Shown here: positions 8,469-16,999 of the stretch, one piece after another
Layout: each line of letters opens with the position of its first letter
How positions within the stretch are numbered: position 1 is the first letter of the stretch
Source: Paenibacillus chondroitinus NBRC 15376
GTDB taxonomy: Bacteria > Bacillota > Bacilli > Paenibacillales > NBRC-103111
Length of the DNA stretch: 64,000 bases
Assembly (NCBI RefSeq): GCF_004000765.1
Contig: NZ_BILW01000001.1
Location: forward strand, 62,001 to 126,000
Direction of reading: 5' to 3'
Notes under the pieces: model-generated
Database searches by the model: none
What the model saw: the letters and a program-made list of their open reading frames with translations, nothing else
What the model was told of the DNA's origin: nothing
Translations under genes and position numbers: made by a program

Positions 8469-8523
8469 AATGTTAGCGGTGTACACCCTTTGATGTGTTA
8501 GTTAAATAACACGAAAAAGGGGT
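8448..8523 (+). promoter_or_regulatory. Candidate attenuator: competing RNA hairpins upstream of the ABC exporter
   Basis: Several mutually exclusive pairings are visible. AAGGGTG (8448-8454) can pair with CACCCTT (8484-8490). GGTGTACACC (8478-8487) is self-complementary. GTGTTA/TAACAC (8495-8500, 8507-8512) forms a hairpin. CCCTTT (8486-8491) can pair with AAAGGG in the exporter's ribosome site (8514-8523). A ribosome paused on the leader would cover the first segment and change the access to the exporter's Shine-Dalgarno. No T run is present, so control would be at translation rather than termination. Confidence 0.5.
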
Positions 8524-8529
8524 AAAACC

Positions 8530-10272
8530 ATGCGTTTTCCAGTGAAAAAGTTTTTTTCTTATTACAAACCCTATCTACCTTTATTTCTTAGTGTATTGGC
8601 TTGTTCCTTTATCGTTTCTGCTGTGACGCTGCTGTTTCCGCTGCTCGTTCAGCATATAACGAAAGACGTTTTGAAGGGGGATTTGTCCTCAGCATTAAGC
8701 AGCGTGTATAAAATTGGCGGGTTGATGCTTGTTTTAGTCGCGATCCAAAATATCGGGAATTACTTTGTAGATTACAAAGGTCATGAAGTTGGCGCACGCA
8801 TGGAAAGAGATTTGCGCAGCGAGCTGTTTGTACATATGCAGACGCTTTCCTTTGGTTTTTATGATAAGGAAAAGACGGGCAGGCTCATGTCTCGGATAAC
8901 GAATGACCTGCTGCTGCTTTCTGAACTCTACCATCACGGTCCAGAAGACTATGTGAAATACCTTGTCCGCTTTTTAGGAGCATTTTTCATTTTATTTTCC
9001 ATTAACGCCAACTTAACGATAGCTGTGTTCTGTTTCTTTCCGTTTTTAGGCGCTTTTTCATTGTATTTTAATAAGAAGTTGAATCATGCCCTTAGAAATA
9101 ACAAGGAACGAATCGGGGACGTAAATGCTCAGGTAGAGGATAGCCTATTGGGCATCCGCGTCGTCCAGTCGTTCGCTAACGAACATGTCGAAATCGAAAA
9201 GTTTGAGCGGACCAATAATCATTTTCTCGATAGCAGAAAGAAAACATACAAAGCGGAAGCGTATTTCTACAACGCTGTGGAGTCGATCATCCAGCTGATT
9301 AGCATTACGGTGATTATTTTTGGCAGTGCCAGTATCGTACGCGCTACGCTCCATATAGCGGATTTGATCACTTTCTTGCTATATATCAGCTTTATGATTG
9401 AACCCATACAACGGCTAACGCATATGAGCTCTCAGCTGCAAGAAGGGATAACCGGCTTCCAGCGGTTTATGGAACTCAAGAATGTGAAGCCAGCGGTTGC
9501 CAACAAACCGAATGCCTTGACACTCCAGGAAGTACAGGGGGAAATTGAGTTTAGGCAGGTATCCTTCCGATATGATGCCCACTTACAACCTGTACTGGAA
9601 AATGTGTCGCTTCGTGTGCAGCCAGGAGAGTATGTGGCGCTAGTAGGACCGTCCGGTGGGGGGAAAACGACATTATGCTCCCTGATCCCCCGTTTTTATG
9701 ATGTAACGAATGGGGATGTATTGTTAGATGGAATTAATGTCCGGGACCTCGAACTGAGGTCATTAAGAAATCATATCGGGGTCGTGCAGCAAGATATCTT
9801 CCTTTTCGCGGGAACGGTGATGGACAATATCCGCTACGGAAACCCGGATGCGGACGAAGCCGCAATTATCGAGGCAGCGAAACGCGCGAATGCCCATGAT
9901 TTTATCATGAATTTATCGAACGGTTACCATACCGAGATCGGGCAGCGAGGCGTTAAATTGTCAGGCGGTCAAAAACAACGGCTAAGCATCGCTCGCGTAT
10001 TTTTAAAGAATCCGCCCGTTCTTATTTTAGATGAGGCTACAAGCGCACTTGATAACGAAAGCGAGAGCCTGGTCCAGGAGTCGCTGGATTTATTAGCAAA
10101 AGGGCGCACCACGATTGTCATTGCCCATCGACTATCCACGATCCGTAATGCCGAACGCATTATCGTATTGACAGAAGGCGGTATTATGGAACAGGGTACG
10201 CACGAAGTTTTACTGGCACGAAATGGCGTTTATGCCCATCTGTATGCCAAACAGTTTGAACTACAAGTATAA
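8530..10272 (+). CDS. ABC exporter, fused permease and ATPase (multidrug/lipid type)
   Basis: The 580-residue half-transporter has six predicted helices in the first 300 residues, then a nucleotide-binding domain with Walker A GPSGGGKT (373-380), signature LSGGQKQR (about 477), Walker B ILDEATSALD (about 499) and the H-loop AHRLST. It works as a homodimer in the type IV exporter fold (MsbA/BmrA/Sav1866). All motifs are intact. The gene stands alone between an attenuator-like leader and a terminator. The leader suggests induction by a ribosome-targeting compound and thus drug export (inference). Confidence 0.93.
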   Translation: MRFPVKKFFSYYKPYLPLFLSVLACSFIVSAVTLLFPLLVQHITKDVLKGDLSSALSSVYKIGGLMLVLVAIQNIGNYFVDYKGHEVGARMERDLRSELFVHMQTLSFGFYDKEKTGRLMSRITNDLLLLSELYHHGPEDYVKYLVRFLGAFFILFSINANLTIAVFCFFPFLGAFSLYFNKKLNHALRNNKERIGDVNAQVEDSLLGIRVVQSFANEHVEIEKFERTNNHFLDSRKKTYKAEAYFYNAVESIIQLISITVIIFGSASIVRATLHIADLITFLLYISFMIEPIQRLTHMSSQLQEGITGFQRFMELKNVKPAVANKPNALTLQEVQGEIEFRQVSFRYDAHLQPVLENVSLRVQPGEYVALVGPSGGGKTTLCSLIPRFYDVTNGDVLLDGINVRDLELRSLRNHIGVVQQDIFLFAGTVMDNIRYGNPDADEAAIIEAAKRANAHDFIMNLSNGYHTEIGQRGVKLSGGQKQRLSIARVFLKNPPVLILDEATSALDNESESLVQESLDLLAKGRTTIVIAHRLSTIRNAERIIVLTEGGIMEQGTHEVLLARNGVYAHLYAKQFELQV

Positions 10273-10303
10273 ACGCGCTCAAACCCCAAATCGGCCTTCT
10301 TTT

Positions 10304-10345
10304 AAAAACAGGTATTTCCACTATTTGGAATGTATCTGTTTTTTT
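10304..10345 (+). terminator. Terminator of the ABC exporter unit
   Basis: AAACAGGTAT...GTATCTGTTT with an inner TTCCA/TGGAA stem forms a long hairpin with G-U pairs, followed by seven T residues. Confidence 0.8.
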
Positions 10346-10461
10346 ATTTGCCGCTTCAGCTCCACTTAACTCTAGGTAACTTAGTATAAAATTATTTACT
10401 CCTTCTCATAACAGGAATGACTATTTATAATTGATAATAAAGAATAAATGATGAGGTAGAC

Positions 10462-11661
10462 ATGCAAATCATTCGTGATGTTCGCAAGTTTGTTTCGATC
10501 CCCGGAGCGAGAACGCTGCTTACTATGTTGTTTCTCTACGGCATAGGAACCGGTATTTTAGCGCCAATGAACGCTGTGTATCTCAACGAGAGTGTAAGGC
10601 TTTCGAAAGATCAGATCGTTGCTGTTTTCGCGGTAGCCCTGTTCTGCAATATGGCCATTACGATTACTGTTGGATGGATCAGTGACCGGTTGAAGAACAA
10701 GAAAAAGCTCCCGGTCATAGCCGCCATTCTTTGCATCATCGGATTGTTCATCTACATGAATGCATCCGATTTTCGGAGTGCGCTCATTGGCATGACGATA
10801 ACCGTTGCACCGTCCGGATTGATTATGGGGCAGCTGTTCGGCATGGCTAGAAATCATTTTGCCCGCAGTGCCGGTGAGATTGTGGAGATGGCTCAAATAT
10901 GGCTTCGGGCCACGTATAGTATTGGTTTTTTTACGGGGCTGCTGCTGGGAGCAAACATCTTCCTTATTGCAACGTTTAAAGGCGTGCTGTGGGGAAATTT
11001 GGCCGGCTATGTAAGTTTGGTCGTTCTCTTGCTGGTGTACAAAGAGACAACGGGTGAACCGGGAGTAAAGCAAGCTGTGAGGGGAGAACCGTTCTCCATT
11101 GTTATGCTGGTTGCCCTGCTTATGCTCGCTTGTGCCGATGCCATTCGAGGCTTATATTTACAGCTTGTCGTATTAAAGTTGTTCGGTAAGCCGGAGATTA
11201 TGTCTTATATATGGAGCGCACAGGCGGTATTCGAGCTGTTTTTCATGACACTGGGCGGATACTTGGCGGCACGGTACGGTAGCAAGAAGATTATTTTACT
11301 CGGCGGTTGTTTCGCACTCGCCACCTATTTGACGTATACGAGCAGTACCTCGCTTCCTGTTTTCTTTGCCGTCCAGCCGATGTATTCGTTTTTTGTTTCG
11401 ATTCTGTACGGAGTTGCCATGGGGTATGTGCAGCGGATGTTTTTAAGCCGAACAGGATTTGGGGCAAGCCTATACGTGTTCATCTCGCAAACAGCTTCTT
11501 TAATCGGATATTTCTTGCCTCTGTTCATTCAGGGGATAACGCCGAAAATATTCTTCATACCAAGCTCGCTTGTAGCGCTATCGTTACTTATTATCGGAAT
11601 GGTGTTATACAGGGAAAGACGATTGAATAGGAGAAATTCGATCGTCATCGAGCAACTGTGA
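10462..11661 (+). CDS. MFS transporter, sugar-efflux (SET)-like
   Basis: The 399-residue membrane protein has 12 predicted helices. A QLFGMARNHFAR segment followed by RATYSIGFFTG resembles the QLFALAREH...RA..SLAW region of SetA-type sugar efflux proteins, so a sugar or glycoside export role is suggested. Motif A is present as GWISDRLKNKKKLP. The ATG follows GAGGT at about 6 bp. An aldo/keto reductase gene follows after 61 bp, and the two could be co-transcribed. Substrate is uncertain; a drug cannot be excluded. Confidence 0.78.
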   Translation: MQIIRDVRKFVSIPGARTLLTMLFLYGIGTGILAPMNAVYLNESVRLSKDQIVAVFAVALFCNMAITITVGWISDRLKNKKKLPVIAAILCIIGLFIYMNASDFRSALIGMTITVAPSGLIMGQLFGMARNHFARSAGEIVEMAQIWLRATYSIGFFTGLLLGANIFLIATFKGVLWGNLAGYVSLVVLLLVYKETTGEPGVKQAVRGEPFSIVMLVALLMLACADAIRGLYLQLVVLKLFGKPEIMSYIWSAQAVFELFFMTLGGYLAARYGSKKIILLGGCFALATYLTYTSSTSLPVFFAVQPMYSFFVSILYGVAMGYVQRMFLSRTGFGASLYVFISQTASLIGYFLPLFIQGITPKIFFIPSSLVALSLLIIGMVLYRERRLNRRNSIVIEQL

Positions 11662-11722
11662 ACACTTGAAATATTTCCCGAGCAATAAAAGTTCGTAAAA
11701 CTAAAATCTGGAGGGATTCGTT

Positions 11723-12676
11723 ATGCGATATCGGAATTTGGGGACAAGCGGATTGGAAGTTTCGGTGCTGGGTTTGGGGACAAATGCATTTGGGGGGCGC
11801 GCAGACAAAAATACCTCGATTCGAGTCCTGCATCATGCAGTGGATCATGGGATTACGTTTATTGATACTGCGAATATTTATACAGGCACGAAATCGGAAG
11901 AGATCATCGGAGAAGCGTTTGAAGGACGGCGCCACGAAGTGCTCCTTGCGACAAAAGTGGGGATACAACGAGGAGAAGGCCCGAACACAAGAGGTTCCTC
12001 ACGTCAACATATTCTAAAGGAACTCGAAGGAAGTTTGCGCCGCTTGCGAACAGACTACATTGACTTGTATCAGATTCATGTTTTTGATCCGAAGACTCCG
12101 CTTGAAGAGACGCTCCGTACTTTGGACGATTTGGTAACGTCCGGAAAAGTGAGATATGTAGGCGCTTCAAATTATGCAGCCTGGCAAATGATGAAAGCCT
12201 TGTCGATCAGCGAAAAGGAGCGGCTGGTGAAGTATGTTTCGGTGCAGCCCGGCTATTCATTGGTTGACCGCGGCGTGGAAAGGGAGCTCCTTCCATTCTG
12301 CGTGGATCAGGGAATCGGCATTATTCCTTATTTCCCACTGGCAGGAGGAATTCTTACAGGGAAATATTCGGGAGGTTCTGTACCAAGCGGATCACAGTTG
12401 GACATGAATCCTAACTTCGTGCGGCGTGTGAACTCCGCTCGTGTGGAGGTTGGGGAGCAGGTGGCGAAGATCGCGGCGGAGATCGGCACATCGGCCACGG
12501 CTCTCTCGCTGGCCTGGTTGTTGCACCAACCTGCAGTAAGCACAGTTATCGCCGGGGCGACCCGTGAATCCCAAATCGATGAGAATTTGAAGGCGGTTAA
12601 TCTTGAACTTACCGAGGACGTTCTGAAAGCGCTTGATGAAGTAAGTAAAGATTTTGTTTATTCGCCTCCGTTTTGA
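11723..12676 (+). CDS. Aldo/keto reductase
   Basis: The 317-residue (beta/alpha)8 protein has the family tetrad: Asp in FIDTANIYTG, Tyr in the same block, Lys in LLATKVG, and His in YQIHVFD. The C-terminal NADPH-binding pattern (GATRESQIDENL) is also present. Members reduce aldehydes and ketones with NADPH in the cytosol; the subgroup resembles YghZ/potassium channel beta-like and YajO proteins. GGAGGG precedes the ATG. A NIPSNAP gene follows 39 bp downstream, likely in the same operon. Confidence 0.92.
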   Translation: MRYRNLGTSGLEVSVLGLGTNAFGGRADKNTSIRVLHHAVDHGITFIDTANIYTGTKSEEIIGEAFEGRRHEVLLATKVGIQRGEGPNTRGSSRQHILKELEGSLRRLRTDYIDLYQIHVFDPKTPLEETLRTLDDLVTSGKVRYVGASNYAAWQMMKALSISEKERLVKYVSVQPGYSLVDRGVERELLPFCVDQGIGIIPYFPLAGGILTGKYSGGSVPSGSQLDMNPNFVRRVNSARVEVGEQVAKIAAEIGTSATALSLAWLLHQPAVSTVIAGATRESQIDENLKAVNLELTEDVLKALDEVSKDFVYSPPF

Positions 12677-12715
12677 GGTAGATCGAAATCATGAGAAGAT
12701 GGAGGTGAATACTGA

Positions 12716-13033
12716 GTGATATATGAATTGAGAATCTATACCATTCATCCAGGAAGAATCGATGCGATTCGAAAGCGTTTCTCCGATCATACGCTTGGCA
12801 TTTTTGCCAGACTAGGCATGGAGGTGTGTGATTTCTGGGAGGATTTGGAGGAGCAGCCCAAGCTCTATTACACGATGAAATATGAAAGTATGGAAGAAAG
12901 AACAAGACAATGGGAAGTTTTCTCGCAGGACAAGGAGTGGAACGAAGTAAAGCAGAAATCTGAAGAGGACGGGAAAATTGTTGCATCAGTCGAGCAGATT
13001 TTTATGAAAAGAGCGGAATACTTCGTGCTTTGA
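12716..13033 (+). CDS. NIPSNAP family protein
   Basis: The 105-residue product begins with the NIPSNAP signature MIYELRIYTIHPGR and has the ferredoxin-like pattern of this family through the full length. The GTG start is supported by GGAGGTG eight bases upstream. The family consists of small dimeric proteins of largely unknown function, often encoded next to oxidoreductases and sugar catabolic genes in bacteria. Here it follows an aldo/keto reductase and is ended by a terminator. Confidence 0.88.
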   Translation: MIYELRIYTIHPGRIDAIRKRFSDHTLGIFARLGMEVCDFWEDLEEQPKLYYTMKYESMEERTRQWEVFSQDKEWNEVKQKSEEDGKIVASVEQIFMKRAEYFVL

Positions 13034-13049
13034 CTAGTGCGAATATTGA

Positions 13050-13085
13050 GGAGCCCAGGCTAGGTATCTTGCCGGGTTCTTTTTT
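13050..13085 (+). terminator. Terminator after the NIPSNAP gene
   Basis: GAGCCCAGGC pairs with GCCGGGTTC (one bulge) around a 10-nt loop, followed by TTTTTT. Confidence 0.8.
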
Positions 13086-13124
13086 ATATGTCCAATTAAT
13101 TGAAAAAAAGTGTGAGATCATTAT

Positions 13125-13191
13125 TTGAAAGTGTAAAAAGTTGAGTTATAATAGATATGAAATTATGTTAATAATTCATGAACATAATTTC
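13125..13191 (+). promoter_or_regulatory. deoR promoter and 33-bp palindromic operator
   Basis: TTGAAA (13125-13130) and TATAAT (13147-13152), 16 bp apart, form a good sigma-A promoter. Just downstream lies a perfect inverted repeat with 11-bp arms, GAAATTATGTT (13159-13169) and AACATAATTTC (13181-13191). It overlaps the transcription start, so a repressor bound here would block initiation. The natural candidate is the DeoR-type regulator encoded directly behind it. Confidence 0.75.
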
Positions 13192-13215
13192 AAAGTATGA
13201 AGAGGGCGGAAATAC

Positions 13216-14172
13216 ATGGGCGGAGACAAACTGGAGAAAATTGTAGATGCGGCTCGCATGTACTACCAATTGGATTATAGTCAACAAGATATAGCCAAGA
13301 AGCTAGGCGTATCTCGTCCGACTGTATCCCGTTTTTTGCAGCAGGCAAAAGAAGAGGGAATAGTCCAGATCAAAATTATGGATCCGACCGAAAATAAAGA
13401 ACTTTTAGCCGAACAATTGGAAGCAAAGTTCCAGCTCAAAAAGGCGGTCGTCGCTTCGGTCCCTGAATATGAAGATCATATCGTTAAGAAATATATTGGG
13501 GAAGCAGCCGCTATATATTTAGATGAAGTCGTGAAGGATGGCGACACGATCGCGATGACTTGGGGAACAACGCTCTACGAGGTAGCCACTCATTTGCCGA
13601 ATAAGCTTGTGAAAGATGTGACTGTTGTTCAACTGAACGGTGGTGTCAGCTATTCGGAGACGAATACGTACGCTTCCGAGATTATTCATCTTTTTGGCAA
13701 TGCGTTTAACACTACTCCGCATTTATTGCCATTGCCAGCAATTGTGGATCATGCGGTTGTGAAGCAGGCGATCGAGGCGGATCGGCATATCCGCAAAATT
13801 CTTGAAATTGGCAAGCGTGCGAATATCGCGGTGTTCACCGTTGGTGTACCTTCGGAAGATTCGGTGCTGATCAAGGCGAATTATTTCTCCGAAGCCGATC
13901 TGGAGATCATCCACGCGAAGGGTACGGGTGACATTTGCTCTAGATTTATCGATCTGGAAGGCCAAGTGTGCAGCGAAGAGTTGAATCTTCGTACGATTGG
14001 TATCGATCTCGCTGAATTGAGAACGAAAGAGAAATCAATCCTCGTCGCAGGCGGCATGAAGAAGGTGGAAGCCATCTACAGTGTTATCAAAGGTAATTAT
14101 ACGAACACATTGATTACAGATCAATTTACCGCACAACATCTATTGGCTTATGCCAATGAACAATCACTATAA
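13216..14172 (+). CDS. deoR: DeoR, SorC-family sugar-binding transcriptional regulator
   Basis: The 318-residue protein has an N-terminal helix-turn-helix (DYSQQDIAKKLGVSRPTVSRFL, about residues 19-42) and a SorC-type sugar-phosphate-binding domain. That domain includes TWGTTLYEVATHLP, the GGVSYSETNTYA segment and a C-terminal GGMKKVEAIY block. This is the architecture of Bacillus subtilis DeoR, which responds to deoxyribose 5-phosphate. The deoC gene follows after 30 bp, which supports the assignment. The strong palindrome upstream suggests autoregulation. Confidence 0.88.
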   Translation: MGGDKLEKIVDAARMYYQLDYSQQDIAKKLGVSRPTVSRFLQQAKEEGIVQIKIMDPTENKELLAEQLEAKFQLKKAVVASVPEYEDHIVKKYIGEAAAIYLDEVVKDGDTIAMTWGTTLYEVATHLPNKLVKDVTVVQLNGGVSYSETNTYASEIIHLFGNAFNTTPHLLPLPAIVDHAVVKQAIEADRHIRKILEIGKRANIAVFTVGVPSEDSVLIKANYFSEADLEIIHAKGTGDICSRFIDLEGQVCSEELNLRTIGIDLAELRTKEKSILVAGGMKKVEAIYSVIKGNYTNTLITDQFTAQHLLAYANEQSL

Positions 14173-14202
14173 ACAATTGGAAGAGTAAAAGGAGTAAATC
14201 CC

Positions 14203-14874
14203 ATGGAAAATAAAGATATTGCTCAAATGATAGATCACACGCTTCTGAAGCCGGATGCAACAAAAAGTGAAATTTTGAAGATTTGCAGCGAAGCCAAACA
14301 ATACAGCTTTGCTACTGTCTGCATAAATCCAACGTGGGTCTCGCTTGCAGCGAAAGAACTCGAGGGCTCGGGCGTAGGCATTACTACCGTCATTGGCTTT
14401 CCTCTAGGTGCAACTACTACATTCGCCAAAATGGCTGAAACACGCGACGCCATTGCGAACGGAGCGACGGAAGTGGATATGGTGCTGAATATCGGCGCGT
14501 TAAAATCCGGAGATTTGGACACCGTGAAAAAAGACGTCGAAGGCGTCGTTCAAGCGAGCAACGGCCAAGCGGTCGTTAAAGTAATTTTGGAAACAGGGTT
14601 GTTGACCGATGAGGAGAAAGCAACGGCTAGTAGGATCTGCAAAGAAGCTGGAGCGGATTTCGTGAAAACATCGACAGGTTTTGGCCATGGCGGAGCAACT
14701 GTGGAAGATATTGCTTTAATGAGAAAAACGGTCGGACCCGAAATGGGCGTTAAAGCATCTGGCGGCGTGCGCGATCTCGAAACGGCTCGCAAGATCGTTG
14801 AGGCCGGCGCAACGCGGATTGGTGCAAGCTCCAGTATCGCCATCGTTACGGGCGGCAAAGGACAAGGCTATTAA
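14203..14874 (+). CDS. deoC: Deoxyribose-phosphate aldolase
   Basis: The 223-residue TIM-barrel class I aldolase cleaves 2-deoxyribose 5-phosphate to glyceraldehyde 3-phosphate and acetaldehyde. The Schiff-base Lys155 is in FVKTSTGFG, and Lys184 in VKASGGVRD is the second catalytic lysine; an Asp in [10 protein letters not shown] is also present. An AGGAG site precedes the ATG. The operon contains only deoR and deoC: no nucleoside phosphorylase or transporter gene follows, and a strong terminator ends it. Confidence 0.96.
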   Translation: MENKDIAQMIDHTLLKPDATKSEILKICSEAKQYSFATVCINPTWVSLAAKELEGSGVGITTVIGFPLGATTTFAKMAETRDAIANGATEVDMVLNIGALKSGDLDTVKKDVEGVVQASNGQAVVKVILETGLLTDEEKATASRICKEAGADFVKTSTGFGHGGATVEDIALMRKTVGPEMGVKASGGVRDLETARKIVEAGATRIGASSSIAIVTGGKGQGY

Positions 14875-14921
14875 AAAAAGGAACAGACGAATCCGTGGGA
14901 TTTGGTTCTGTTCCTTTTTTT
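14874..14921 (+). terminator. Terminator of the deoR-deoC unit
   Basis: AAAAAAGGAACAGA and TCTGTTCCTTTTTT form a long stem with a 19-nt loop; the T run gives termination in the forward direction. Confidence 0.88.
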
Positions 14922-15041
14922 ATGTTTCGAGCTAACCAAATCGGGAGGACAAATTTCCAATTTCGGACTGTATTCATAACTTAAGATAGGCACTTAACTA
15001 GTGACAAATTTGAAGTGGTTAGAATACGGGGTGCAAAATAT

Positions 15042-16232
15042 ATGAAAATCAATACACCGAATCAAAATATACCTCAACCGATCCGAGGTGATGGGGCTGG
15101 TTGGTGGGATTTAGGACCACGTGACATTATGCGAGACAAGGAGAATCCTGACATGCTGGTTTCTCCTGTCACCGATGCCGGTTCGCTTCCCAATCTGAAA
15201 TTCTCTTTTTCCGATACGAATATGCAGTTGAATCACGGTGGTTGGTCACGTGAAGTGACGGTTAGACAGCTTCCGATTGCGACCGAGGTTGCTGGGGTGA
15301 ATATGGCTCTGACTCCGGGTGGTGTGCGAGAGATGCATTGGCATCAGCAAGCGGAATGGGCGATCGTGCTTGTGGGGCGAACACGCATTACATCCGTCGA
15401 TCAAAACGGGAGGAACTTTATTGCCGACATAGGCGTAGGAGACCTCTGGTACTTCCCTCCAGGAATTCCGCATTCTCTTCAAGGACTTGAGGAAGGTACG
15501 GAGTTTTTGCTCGTTTTCCCGGACGGTAATTTCTCTGATCTTAATACATTAGCTATCTCTGATTTCTTCGCACATACACCAAAGGAAGTTCTTTCAGCGA
15601 ATTTTGGCGTTCCCCAAAGTGCTTTTAACAATATCCCGAACCATCAGGTATACATTTTTCAATCCGAAGTGCCAGGTCCAATAGAAAGTCAACAGGTGGC
15701 AGATCCTCAAGGTACCGTGCCACTGCCCTTTAAACACCGACTGCTTGCACAAGAGCCGATTATAACCCCGGGCGGGAGTGAAGTGCGTATCGTGGATTCA
15801 AGAAATTTCCCTATTTCGACTCAAATATCCGCAGCGTTACTTGAAATCAAACCGGGTTCCATGAGAGAGATGCACTGGCATCCAAACGCGGATGAATGGC
15901 AGTATTATATCTCGGGTACAGCGCGCATGACAGTTATGGCTCCCAATGGTACGGCACGTACTTTTAATTATCGTGCTGGCGATGTGGGATATGTACCGCG
16001 GGCGTTCGGCCACTATATTCAAAACACTGGTAATGAAAGCGTGTGGGCTTTAGAGATGTTCAGGAGTGACCGCTTTGAAGATGTTTCATTGAATCAGTGG
16101 ATGGCGCTCACACCTTCTCAAATCGTATCCCAAAATTTAAATCTAGGACCTGAATTTATGCAGGCATTGAATAAAGAAAAACAATTTATCGTGAAAAACC
16201 CGGGGATTTCTTACCCAAGAACGAACAAATAA
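15042..16232 (+). CDS. Bicupin of the oxalate decarboxylase family (variant lid)
   Basis: The ATG at 15042 follows GGGGTG and gives 396 residues, close to OxdC of B. subtilis. Both cupin domains keep the Mn ligands: HWHxxxE at His99/His101/Glu105 and HWHxxxxE at His278/His280/Glu285, each with its later His. The C-terminal half is very like OxdC ([31 protein letters not shown]). The flexible lid over the first site, SENS in OxdC, reads S165-D-L-N168 here, so the catalytic Glu is replaced by Asp. The product may decarboxylate oxalate, or be tuned toward oxidation or another dicarboxylate. No signal peptide is visible. Confidence 0.85.
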   Translation: MKINTPNQNIPQPIRGDGAGWWDLGPRDIMRDKENPDMLVSPVTDAGSLPNLKFSFSDTNMQLNHGGWSREVTVRQLPIATEVAGVNMALTPGGVREMHWHQQAEWAIVLVGRTRITSVDQNGRNFIADIGVGDLWYFPPGIPHSLQGLEEGTEFLLVFPDGNFSDLNTLAISDFFAHTPKEVLSANFGVPQSAFNNIPNHQVYIFQSEVPGPIESQQVADPQGTVPLPFKHRLLAQEPIITPGGSEVRIVDSRNFPISTQISAALLEIKPGSMREMHWHPNADEWQYYISGTARMTVMAPNGTARTFNYRAGDVGYVPRAFGHYIQNTGNESVWALEMFRSDRFEDVSLNQWMALTPSQIVSQNLNLGPEFMQALNKEKQFIVKNPGISYPRTNK

Positions 16233-16260
16233 GTGTTTGCAAAGATGTTCATAATCACCT

Positions 16261-16288
16261 ATAATACTGAATGAATGTTCAGTATTAT
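16261..16288. promoter_or_regulatory. Operator A of the tetR-MFS pair (before tetR)
   Basis: A perfect inverted repeat AATACTGAA-N6-TTCAGTATT lies directly upstream of the tetR gene. The same palindrome occurs before the MFS gene, which marks it as the binding site of this TetR regulator. Confidence 0.75.
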
Positions 16289-16338
16289 AGGTGATTTTCA
16301 TTGTCCAGATCTGTCAGCCAGAAAGCGGTGAAGCAAGT

Positions 16339-16938
16339 GTGAATAAAAAGAAACAGCAGACCGAGCTAACGAAAAAGAAGATAGCTGACGCGGCAAGAGC
16401 TTTATTTGCTCAAAAGGGCTATAAAGCAACCGCTATTGAAGACATCGTAAAAGCAGTCGGGTGTAGCGCAGGTAACATCTACTATCACTTCAAGAACAAG
16501 GAAGGGCTTTTTTTATACTTGCTTGAGGAATGGAACAGAGAATGGGATAGTAATTGGTTGGTTAAAGAAAAGTTGTACCTGACGACAACCGATAAATTAT
16601 ACGGCATGGTTGAATATTTGGCGCTTGATCAGCTGAGTCATCCGTTGACGAGAGCTGCTGACGAGTTTTTTAATAATGCAGAGAAAGCTCCGGATGTGGA
16701 GGAGCGAATAAACGTAATGGTTAAAGGGTACATTGACTTTAATCGGGAATTGCTTCAAAAGGGAATCGATAATCAGGAATTCGAAATTTCGAATGTCTCT
16801 GGTCACGCGATTATTTTGGACAGCTTGCTGCTCGGGTTAAGCCAGCATTGCCGGAGAATGGAACGAGTGGAAGCGCTAGCGACCTATCGGTTGGCTGTGG
16901 ATGTGTTCCTGCAGGGCATTGCCAAGCCCATCCGCTAG
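16339..16938 (+). CDS. TetR/AcrR family transcriptional regulator
   Basis: The GTG at 16339 is preferred because the longer frame from 16291 starts inside the operator region and has no ribosome site; this gives 199 residues. The helix-turn-helix (AARALFAQKGYKATAIEDIV, then SAGNIYYHFKNKEGL) covers about residues 15-55. The rest is a helical effector domain. It lies between two copies of one palindrome and ahead of an MFS gene, the classic layout of an efflux pump with its own repressor. The start codon remains uncertain. Confidence 0.88.
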   Translation: MNKKKQQTELTKKKIADAARALFAQKGYKATAIEDIVKAVGCSAGNIYYHFKNKEGLFLYLLEEWNREWDSNWLVKEKLYLTTTDKLYGMVEYLALDQLSHPLTRAADEFFNNAEKAPDVEERINVMVKGYIDFNRELLQKGIDNQEFEISNVSGHAIILDSLLLGLSQHCRRMERVEALATYRLAVDVFLQGIAKPIR

Positions 16939-16951
16939 CTTTTTTTTGCAA

Positions 16952-16977
16952 TAATACTGAATATATATTCAGTGTTT
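16952..16977. promoter_or_regulatory. Operator B of the tetR-MFS pair (before the MFS gene)
   Basis: AATACTGAA-N6-TTCAGTGTT matches operator A in 17 of 18 arm positions and lies 24 bp before the MFS ATG. This gives the MFS gene a separate repressible promoter even though it lies directly behind tetR. Confidence 0.75.
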
Positions 16978-16999
16978 TTCGAGATTGGGAGGAATTTAA

